Positions 10,032 through 18,620 of a stretch of 20,000 nucleotides of DNA are shown here, in pieces (position 1 is the first letter of the stretch; every line of letters begins with the position of its first letter). Below the pieces are notes generated by a model. It saw only the letters and a program-made list of their open reading frames with translations, did not search any database and was not told where the DNA came from. The position numbers were made by a program, and so were the translations under genes. The stretch is from Halisarca cf. caerulea. Lineage: Eukaryota > Porifera > Demospongiae > Chondrillida > Halisarcidae. The stretch covers positions 1,247,501 to 1,267,500 of the forward strand of contig CAUJGJ010000332.1 of assembly GCA_963170055.1 (NCBI GenBank), in the 5' to 3' direction.

Positions 10032-11045
10032 TTATATGAATCTGCAGACTCCTCCATTTGCTCTCAGCCAGAGACAAACGTCAATCACTTTCTTAGGAGT
10101 GAATGCAACGGCCCTGTTGAGCCTAACTCCATTGGGATAAGTGTACCATCCACCGCTTACACCATACGAAATGTACAGGCTGGATCCTGGGTGCTTGTTT
10201 GTTAAGAGCGGACTTCCATTCATACCTCCAGTGGTGTCAGTTGTGTGGATGATAAAGTCGTCATAGCATACTTTCACTCCGGTTATGTTCAGGCAAAATC
10301 TGTCAGCTATTCCGTTGCTGCAGTACATACAGTCGTAGCTGTGGTACCAGTACTGCTTGTCGTAAGGGTATCCGCATACAGATGACACGAACACTGGTGT
10401 TGGGTTCTGATAAGCCACACCCAGGTAGCACGTTGCGTTGATCTGAGAGCTGTCAAGTTGAAGAAGAGCAATGTCGTAGCGTTTATCTCCACTCTGTTCA
10501 TAGGCCCTGTACAAGGATACCTTTAGGACATCAGCACGCACTCCTGGTTGGTAGCAGGTCCTTCCAATGGCAACGTCCAGATTTGTGTAGTATCTCTTTG
10601 AGGTAGCATTGTAAACACAGTGGGCAGCAGTGACGGCGTGGTGGGAGTTAATCATGTATACAGTGCAGTACCCATTTCCACCAGATGAAATCAATTCGCC
10701 AATAGCACAGAGGGGATGAGATCTTGTGGAATGGATACGAAAACGATTGTCGCTCCCAACAATAGCACGCTTTCCCCTGCCATCCAGTTCCTGTGTGTCA
10801 TTATCACTGGGCATACTGGGTGAAGTGAAAAGGGTAGAAGGATCACTTGACTCGGTAAGATCAAGAGTGACAGTGACTTCTTCATCCGTCTGGTATGATA
10901 CTTCACCAGTGCGGCGGTCCAGAGTCATCATCCGTGATTCCTCAATCGTTTCACGGCTATACTGACTTCGCTTTGCAGGGAAGCTGCTTGCAAGAGCAAG
11001 AAATGCTCCAGCAAACAGGAGAACAACTGCTAGTCTTCGATCCAT
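10032..11045 (-). CDS. Secreted trypsin/V8-like protease homologue, copy 3 (intact; Asn at nucleophile)
   Basis: This is a single-exon ORF of 337 residues. Residues 1-21 form the signal peptide. The pro-region ends at a furin-type site, RGKR (90-93), and the mature start AIVGSDNR resembles V8/glutamyl-endopeptidase-like family starts. His142 sits in TAAHC and Asp191 in YDIALLQL. The motif aligned to V8 protease TTGGNSGSP reads TTGGMNGSP, so Asn276 replaces the catalytic Ser and the Ser at 278 is the non-catalytic one. The predicted mature chain of 244 residues has 12 cysteines and three N-glycosylation sequons (NAT 146, NAT 203, NIT 253). It is predicted to be extracellular or stored in secretory granules. 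The start is supported by the signal peptide and by TATA 64 bp upstream. The fold is confident. Lack of peptidase activity is inferred from one residue; the role is unknown. Confidence 0.9.
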   Translation of the reverse strand: MDRRLAVVLLFAGAFLALASSFPAKRSQYSRETIEESRMMTLDRRTGEVSYQTDEEVTVTLDLTESSDPSTLFTSPSMPSDNDTQELDGRGKRAIVGSDNRFRIHSTRSHPLCAIGELISSGGNGYCTVYMINSHHAVTAAHCVYNATSKRYYTNLDVAIGRTCYQPGVRADVLKVSLYRAYEQSGDKRYDIALLQLDSSQINATCYLGVAYQNPTPVFVSSVCGYPYDKQYWYHSYDCMYCSNGIADRFCLNITGVKVCYDDFIIHTTDTTGGMNGSPLLTNKHPGSSLYISYGVSGGWYTYPNGVRLNRAVAFTPKKVIDVCLWLRANGGVCRFI

Positions 11046-11108
11046 TGAACTGAGTTATACTCTTTCTGATTTTCCAAGTTGAATGCTTAGTATCTGACAA
11101 AGAGCTTG

Positions 11109-11116
11109 TTTTATAG
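11109..11116 (-). promoter_or_regulatory. TATA box of copy 3
   Basis: Minus-strand CTATAAAA is 64 bp upstream of the start, in the same relative place as in the other copies. It is preceded by GAGCAG rather than by a perfect E-box. From 11117 to 11507 the sequence shows no further gene or repeat that I can support. Confidence 0.65.
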
Positions 11117-11507
11117 CTGCTCCATCTGCTCTCCACATGTGGCATCCAAGTTAACTTCCCGCATTTCAATCTTCTTGTGCAATCCCTCCATATAGCAGCG
11201 CTCAATAATAAAGATAATAATGATAACTATAGATAATACGTAGTGTGGTTATATACAATGACCTCTATTGTATCATGCATATAATATACACACAAAAACC
11301 CTGTAAGCACACCATGTGCCCTGGGGACTTGTGCGTGTATGAGCCATAGACCACAAAATGCTATTGTCTAACTATTCCATATAAGTGCATGTATAAACCA
11401 TTTTAAATAGTAAAATGCTATAGGTTTGACACAGGATTGTGCCAAAAGGCTTTATGAAAACAGGGGTAGGCAGACAAATGGCAAGACAGACATAAGGCTA
11501 TATAGAT

Positions 11508-11751
11508 GAGCATAGGGCTATACATACATGAGGCTAGACGGGTATAGGGCTAGACAGAGTTTAGTTGGACTGAGTGCACGTGTACACTGCATGTGCAAAT
11601 TCCTAAATCCTGCATGTGCAGCACATTATACAGTACATATACGCATGTGCTGCGGGATGTAGGAATTTGCACAGTGTGCGCTCAGCTAGTCCAACTAAAC
11701 TCTGTCTAGCTCTATACCTGTCTAGCCTCATGTATGCATAGCCCTATGCTC
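11508..11751. repeat. 244-bp imperfect inverted repeat (foldback element)
   Basis: The left arm starts GAGCATAGGGCTATACATAC, and the complement of the right arm starts GAGCATAGGGCTATGCATAC. Matching continues through GGCTAGACAGAGTTTAGTTG. After a short mismatch zone the inner arms pair again (TGCAAATTCCTAAATCC against TGCAAATTCCTACATCC, then GCAGCACA) around a centre near 11630. Matching over the outer 75 bp is about 90 percent. There is no obvious target-site duplication. The right end directly abuts a (CA)n tract. Confidence 0.85.
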
Positions 11752-11752
11752 A

Positions 11753-11761
11753 AACACACAT

Positions 11762-11854
<93 letters not shown>

Positions 11855-11902
11855 CCATGCACACACCAATACATAATATATACACACATGCCACACACCA
11901 AT

Positions 11903-11960
<58 letters not shown>

Positions 11961-11962
11961 TA

Positions 11963-12004
<42 letters not shown>

Positions 12005-12019
12005 TTACACACACAAACC

Positions 12020-12054
<35 letters not shown>

Positions 12055-12060
12055 ACACAT

Positions 12061-12128
<68 letters not shown>

Positions 12129-12173
12129 CACATGCACTCATACACGCACACATATTTACACACACAAACCCGT

Positions 12174-12218
<45 letters not shown>

Positions 12219-12260
12219 CACACGCACACACACGCACACACACACACACATGCACACACA
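11753..12260. repeat. About 500-bp compound (CA)n microsatellite
   Basis: CA-rich blocks are separated by short variants such as ccaatacata, ACATGCC and TTTACACACACAAACCCG. The last of these occurs twice (about 12003 and 12156), so a segment of the array was itself duplicated. The reading frames across it are repeat artefacts. From 12261 to 12589 the sequence is A-rich and non-coding, possibly the 3' UTR of the LINE next door. Confidence 0.97.
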
Positions 12261-12589
12261 CTAATACATGCATATCAGGTATCATGTATCATATTTCGAA
12301 GTGGGAGTCAAGCCTTTAGCCATTAGCTACTTTAAGTGGCACCCTCAAAAGAAAATAAAGTAGGAAAAATGAAGTATGAAAAGATGAAAAATAGAGATAA
12401 AAATTAATGTTAATGATGCTATTGAAATGTAAAAATTATACTGTAATTGCCATGAAAATAAAAGTGAAATTCAAGGATACACTTTTAAAAGGTAATGATT
12501 ACAATTGGAAAAAGTTGAAATGATGAGCATGCAATTGTTGTTCAATAGTTATAAGATGTTTCAATCTTGGAAAAATGCCTGTCATTGGG

Positions 12590-12900
12590 TTGAAAAATCT
12601 TTCAAGTTTCTAGTGACCCTAATCCGTGTTGGTAGTGTCCTCCAGTGTGAAGCACCCATAAAGCTGAAGGATTTCTGCCTCATTGAAGTTCAAAAGAAAA
12701 GAAGATTAAGGTGAACCAACAGAAGCATGAGTGAAGTAATGGGAGGTGAAAGAGGAGAAGAGTTGGGTGAGATAGGCAGGAGAACAAGAAGAAAGACACT
12801 TGAACATCAATCGTCAATGAGCCAAATTAATGAAGCTTTCTCTGGGAAGCAAGTGTAGACAAACCAAGTTCCTTAAGAGCAGCAGAAGCAGAGAAATTCC
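12590..12900 (-). mobile_element. 3' fragment of a second LINE (C-terminal end of the RT polyprotein)
   Basis: In broken minus-strand frames the sequence reads KELGLSTLASQRKLH (about 12820-12865). It continues MFKCLSSCSPAYLTQLFSSF from 12807, then FTHASVGSP with a stop, then KSFSFMGASHWRTLPTRIRV in 12590-12677. This order, a VxKCLxxxxPxYLxxLF block followed by a SFxxxGAxxWxxLPxxIR block, is the typical C-terminal tail of LINE reverse transcriptases. It differs from the element at 6380-8410. It is fragmentary and dead. Confidence 0.75.
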
Positions 12901-12994
12901 TACCTTAACGGAGAACAGCGCAGCAACTGAAGTTAAGAAGAGTTTACAGACGAAAGAATTGTTGTTTGTGCAGCCACACCAAAAAATGTCACAT

Positions 12995-12995
<1 letters not shown>

Positions 12996-13085
<90 letters not shown>

Positions 13086-13220
13086 CACACACACATACAC
13101 ACACACACACATGCACACACACAATCATACTCACACACACATATATATACATACAAACCCGCACACACTTATATACATACATATATACATACATATATAC
13201 ATACATATGCACGTACACAT
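12996..13220. repeat. (CA)n microsatellite grading into (ATAC)n/(ATAT)n
   Basis: A pure CA tract runs to about 13083, then CA with ATG steps, then tatatatacatacatacatat-type tetranucleotide sequence to about 13220. From 13221 to 13668 I see no gene. Confidence 0.95.
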
Positions 13221-13665
13221 ATACATACATACGTACTACACACAATCAATCGAGCGTGAATACCGAAGACTTAGTGCGTACTGTACTAAACATGTATGTA
13301 CACATGTCTGTAGTCTGGAAGTCAGGCAAAGGGGGAATATCACACACAGGGAGACATTGTAGCCTCGGTTTAGATCACATTTGAGAAAATTTGGACCCAA
13401 AATGATGTGGATGAGAAGAAGAATTTGTCATATTGTGACAACATGTGTACAGTGCACTTAATTGTAATGGCACCACAATTATCAGCCTGTCCACATGTAG
13501 TATATACTTTGCAAGTACCCACAGACAGTTCAGGGTGTGGTGCAATTTAATTAGCAGCTAACTTTCAAAGTTAATGAAAAATACTGGATTGAATAGATTT
13601 TTAGGGGTTGCCACAGGCAGCCCCTATATTGTTTTCATTTGGACTTCCGGTGTGTAACGCTCGTC

Positions 13666-13668
<3 letters not shown>

Positions 13669-13731
<63 letters not shown>
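13669..13731. repeat. (TA)n microsatellite, about 30 units
   Basis: This is a pure TA dinucleotide tract. It follows a short self-complementary stretch (ggggttgcc...ggcagcccc, about 13603-13624). Confidence 0.97.
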
Positions 13732-13737
<6 letters not shown>

Positions 13738-13821
13738 TTTGAAGAAAAGTCTTATAATAGAGAATTTATACAATAGTAATAGAGAAGTATGAATTTATAC
13801 AGAAATGAGTTGTAGGAATTA

Positions 13822-13861
13822 TTTTGAAAACAATTGCCAAATATGGCAATTGTTTTCAAAA
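13822..13861. repeat. Perfect 18-bp inverted repeat with 4-bp loop
   Basis: The arms ttttgaaaacaattgcca and tggcaattgttttcaaaa flank aata. It could form a hairpin. There is no adjacent gene for it to terminate. Confidence 0.85.
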
Positions 13862-13931
13862 CAATCGCCCAGTTACAATAAACAGTATGTTCAATGAAGG
13901 TTCAGCTGTGCACTAACCCTTCAATGTTTTG

Positions 13932-13989
13932 CAAGTAATTCGAGCGTGTGGGGCGGCAGCCCCCACGAGTTTTTAACTCGAATTACTTG
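13932..13989. repeat. 58-bp nested inverted repeat
   Basis: The outer arms caagtaattcgag and ctcgaattacttg enclose an inner GTGGGGC/GCCCCCAC pair. The inner part resembles the ggggttgcc...ggcagcccc stretch near 13603. The two might be the ends of one decayed element spanning about 13600-13989 and including the TA tract. From 13990 to 14325 I see no gene. Confidence 0.7.
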
Positions 13990-14322
13990 TTTATATTTTG
14001 TGGATTATTTTGTGTACGTATGGTATATACTTGTATCTGAATCTCTGTGTGCACCGTGTCATGCAAGCATATGTACATCATATGTGTGTAGAGACTTTAC
14101 GCATTGTGCACCTGTGTATTAGTTTGCGCCTGCATGTGCACGTGTGCACGTATATACCTTTGATATAAATCAATGTGCATTGTGCAGAGCTGCATGTACA
14201 CACCATCCCTACACGTAGAGTGCTACAGTACTCAGGACCACGAGCAACTGTTACCATATATGGTCGGCAATGCATGGTTGATCGGGAAATCAATACTATA
14301 AAGTGGCTGGAGTATTTTGAAC

Positions 14323-14325
<3 letters not shown>

Positions 14326-14371
<46 letters not shown>
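14326..14371. repeat. (TA)n microsatellite within a palindromic flank
   Basis: A TA tract is flanked by acatattata on the left and tatataatatgt on the right, which are complementary. It lies 10 bp from the perfect palindrome. Confidence 0.9.
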
Positions 14372-14377
<6 letters not shown>

Positions 14378-14381
14378 ATAT

Positions 14382-14503
14382 GTGACAGACATGTTTCATT
14401 AATTGCATGACTCAAATCACTAATAATAATTATAATATATATATATATATTATAATTATTATTAGTGATTTGAGTCATGCAATTAATGAAACATGTCTGT
14501 CAC
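14382..14503. repeat. 122-bp perfect palindrome
   Basis: Each 61-bp arm is an exact complement of the other, with no spacer. It begins gtgacagacatgtttcatta and ends with the complement, and the centre is an AT alternation near 14442. From 14504 to 14784 I see no supportable gene. Confidence 0.95.
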
Positions 14504-14783
14504 TTAAAATCAAAATTTAATTCCTTACCTGCATCTAATTCTACCATGCAGAGCTGGCAAAGTGTTTTATAGGACGGGAATTATAAGTGGGACTGCATGC
14601 ATGACTGAAACGTAAAATCTTCCCTGGCTGCCTATCCTGGAAGGCAAACAACACCAACATACATACATGCATTCATACAAACCCAATGCCTTGTGCACAT
14701 GCATGTACACATGCAGTTCCATATGCACACACTCAATCACGTACATGCACATGTACACCAATGTAAACACACATTCATGCATA

Positions 14784-14784
<1 letters not shown>

Positions 14785-14846
<62 letters not shown>
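14785..14846. repeat. (CA)n microsatellite
   Basis: This is a pure CA tract of about 30 units. Between 14847 and 15830 I see no gene, RNA or repeat that I can support. Short frames there have no recognisable motif. Confidence 0.97.
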
Positions 14847-14847
<1 letters not shown>

Positions 14848-15830
14848 CAGGTCCACATACACTGATTTACACCAACACACACAGCAGCAGCAATGTTGCA
14901 TAAATAAAGTATACAATAATTATTGTGTAAAATGATTACTATCCTAGGTACATGGTTTATAGTCTAAAGAAGTTTAATGTAAATTGGCAAATTCATACAA
15001 ATTATTCCTCGTCAAAAACAATATATCATTGAATGTATGTGTTTATACATAAACCTATGTCAGAATACTACTATGTACATACATAATAATAACTTATTAA
15101 CATAATTATTTATATAGATTTTGTAATATTAGTATACCTATTATTATTATTATAGATTTTGATAATTGATATAAATTATAAGAAACAGTTTCTGATGCAC
15201 GCTCTGTAGCACAGCCTATCCAATCAAATGTTTGCGCTAACATTGTGGTCTTGTCCCCCAGAAGGAAGTTAAGGATGCTACAATAATTGGGGGATTTTTT
15301 ACCTCAGAATATGTCACAACCCCAGTAAAGGAATACCATCTAACTGTCGGATGATGTCATGTGCAAGACATGTATATCACAGTTCAAAGCTGCTAATTGC
15401 TGCTGATCACAACCTGTCCACATGGAGCTCTGGCATGAGGCCATCTTTGCACCTCTACAAGTGCAATGAGTTGATGCAGTGCAGTGCGTGCACTCTATTC
15501 AATGTTGTACAATATTTGAAACTCAGCACACAGACAATGTTGCTCCACTAGCAACAACTTGTGTGTAGTGAATTACATAACGTACAGTGCAATACAGTTC
15601 ACTCGAGTCACATAAGATCATGAAAACTTGATAGACCAGCGGAGCATCAGAGGAAATGACATATGAGGGGTAGAGGGCAAGAGGTAACAACCTTGGCTGC
15701 AGTAGGTTACAGCTCAATAATATTACCTAGTACAATGCCCCTCCCCCCCAATTGGAGCCTCTGTAAATAAAAAATGGCCTAATACATACACATACTGCAC
15801 CTGCCTATTCCAGCGACCTCAAAACATGTA

Positions 15831-16015
15831 CAGTGGAACCTCTATAACCCGTCACCCGTTTGGGGGTGAAAATGCAGGGCTGGACTAGCAGGTTGCTGGA
15901 TTAGAGGTCAGTTGGTATGCTAATTATAAAATGATGGTCAATGCCAGAGGATCTTGGCTGGTTTAGGTGCCCGAATGCTGGTTTATAGAGGTGCCGGACT
16001 GGGCAGGTTTCACTG
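15831..16015. mobile_element. pogo/Tigger-like MITE, 185 bp, TA target site
   Basis: The left end is CAGTGGAACCTCTATAACCC. The complement of the right end is CAGTGAAACCTGCCCAGTCC, with a second CCTCTATAAACC match just inside. TA lies on both sides (15829-15830 and 16016-16017). The interior is non-coding and repeats the CTGG/CCAG and GGATTAGAGG themes. From 16018 to 16521 I see no gene. Confidence 0.75.
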
Positions 16016-16521
16016 TACATCCCATGCAATATCGATTTAAAATTCTCTTGGTCATGAAGTGGGCAGAAGTATGCACATTAGTAAAGTACTACTGCGCATG
16101 TAGCACGGCTTGGTGGCAATGGTCACAGCGGAGGTTGTTGACATTCTAGGATTATCAGACAAGCTACTGAGCAGAATGGCACATTCCCAGCACAGAGCAG
16201 AGCACCGCATTTGGTGAGTGACCACTTTGAGCACGCAAGTGAACGAATCTGCATAAATTGCATAAGTCTGCGCAAGACACTGTTCAAAATGGACAAGGTA
16301 CATCTGCCTTGTGACTATCTCACACACACAAAGGTTGTGATTGTCAATCTAGGACAACCAATGTCATAATATACGTAGCTACTCGTGTGTGGGGGTGGGG
16401 GGGTCTGTGTAGAGAGTATAAATCTCATTTACAATTCACACATGCGACTGAACTGCTTGATCAGGTTAACCCTTAGCCTTTAGCCAGTGGCTACTATTCT
16501 AGACACTTTGTAAACTACGTA

Positions 16522-16677
16522 GGCTCCCTGTAACCCAGGCTCCCTGTAACCCAGGCACCCTGTAACCCAGGCTCCCTGTAACCCAGGCACCCTGTAACCC
16601 AGGCTCCCTGTAACCCAGGCACCCTGTAACCCAGGCTCCCTGTAACCCAAGCACCCTGTAACCTAGGCACCCTGTAG
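16522..16677. repeat. 16-bp minisatellite, about 10 copies
   Basis: The unit is ggctccctgtaaccca. A T/A variant at position 4 alternates along most of the array, giving a 32-bp higher-order unit (ggctcc.../ggcacc...). The last two copies are more diverged. From 16678 to 17010 lies the probable 3' flank of the kinase gene, with no other feature seen. Confidence 0.95.
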
Positions 16678-17010
16678 AAACACAGCACAGTAGGTGACGT
16701 TCTAACACATGCTCATGCACCTATTAACACAGCATATCAAAATACATATCAATTGAAAATATAAATCTACAGAGATAATGTACAGGGCATTGTGAGACAT
16801 GTCATTAAACATAATCAAAATCAGAAAAAAATATCATTTTCTTACAGTATCGAACACTCAGGAGTGCCAATAACACACATGCAACCTAAAACCTACATAC
16901 ACAGTGGGACAGACATTAATAGGAGTAAATACATATCTAGCAGTTGAGTTCAGAGTTGACTAATCTACGTACAACATCAAATCACATAAAATCCACTTCC
17001 CTAGCATTCT

Positions 17011-17165
17011 TCACATGTCCATGGATACCTGCCCTTCGATACCCGCGCGTGGTTCTAGCATGTGTACTTGACCCCCAACACTAGCTTGAAATGACAATAT
17101 ATCCTCATATACCAGGCCTAATGCAGCAATAAGAAAGATACGTACTTATAGAATATACACATGCA

Positions 17166-17259
<94 letters not shown>

Positions 17260-18565
17260 TGCAGAAAGGGAATCCACACAGCAGGCACATTACAATGCCT
17301 GCAAAGCTCCAAGTCCCAAATGGCAATACAGTGGAACTCAGCACAGTTCACAACACTGCTAAACCAAACACTCTACAAATTGAACTTGTTTTCAAGTCCT
17401 GTACAGTCCAAGTACATGAACAGTACGTAGAAACTGTCTAATCTGGAAACTCTCTAAACTGGACATTTTTATTAGTCCCTGGATGAACAGAAACGAGGGC
17501 TTTCGCTGCACTTGTTATCAGAGTTACGTACATAGTAATAGGAGTGGTCACGTATAAATGTACGTACGTACATGCATACTGTATATGAGATATACACACA
17601 CACACATAAAGACAGAATGAGAAGTAGACGGCGGAATATCAAGAAGTCTTCACTAAACCAGGATTCAACAATTTTGAAACTAGTTCAACTGTACATATAT
17701 ACATACAAAAGTGGAAAAGCTGCAAATGAAAAACTACATGAAGTGAAGTAATTAAAACATAATGTACGTACGTACGTACGTAAAGTGCAAGCATGTATTC
17801 ATACACACGTACGTACACTCCAGTGTGCTGTGCATGCCTGCATGGGAATAAAATAGCGGGCGGAAGCGGGGCTGGGAACAAGACCAGGAATCAAATTGAT
17901 TAAGTTCACATAGATGATATTTGCAGGTTGATTTTGTAAAAATGTACAGTGGAGTCTCATTATAGCGAATCTCAGGGGACACTGAAAATTCTTCACTATA
18001 TCAGAAATTCACTATAACCAGCTAAAGTATCACAGTAGAACATTAAGTGGGCCACATGAGACTATTCACTGTAACAGAAATTCACTGTAAGAGTGTTCTT
18101 TATAATGAGTTTCCACTGTACAATGTTGTTACACTCGCAAACTGGTAGCTTTGCGGAATCCATGTACATGAACACACACAGACACACAGCACATGTGCAT
18201 GGGCAAATGTACGTACTTACGTACGTACTGTACGTATGTACAATGCATACAGTGAAACCGCCTTAATCTGACACTCCATGGGACTGAAATTAGATGTCAG
18301 ATTACAGAGGTTGTCAGATTATCCAGTGCTTCTTAATACAGTCAAACATGGTTAAATGTGATTCATCTCCACAATTTCAATTGCCACACTTGCTACAGTG
18401 CATGAGGAAGCTCTCTCACATTTCCATTCCCCAACGTCCTTTTCTGTCCTTTCATAGGAGTCATCAAATGGGATCCCTTCAGGCTGCAGCACACACAGGG
18501 ATTAGGATACAATATATGCAAATGCAAGTGCATAACACTCAATGTTGCACACACACACACACACA

Positions 18566-18620
<55 letters not shown>

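Noticed and set aside
14078..14392. Minus-strand frame ending in a Tyr-Ile repeat
   Set aside because: It depends on the TA microsatellite, and the non-repeat part has no recognisable motif.
15180..15720. Possible exons in the gene-poor stretch
   Set aside because: Short frames on both strands carry no family motif and no convincing splice pair.
16385..16404. G-quadruplex in gtgtgtgggggtggggggg
   Set aside because: Only two G runs are long enough; four are needed for an intramolecular quadruplex.
16499..16720. Repeat protein rich in GYR/LQGAWVT
   Set aside because: It is a translation of the 16-bp minisatellite with no other support.
18393..18420. p38 ending by read-through past 18420
   Set aside because: A good GTGAGAG donor follows EWK, and a phase-matched acceptor at 17118 leads to a recognisable LVYEDILSF exon.
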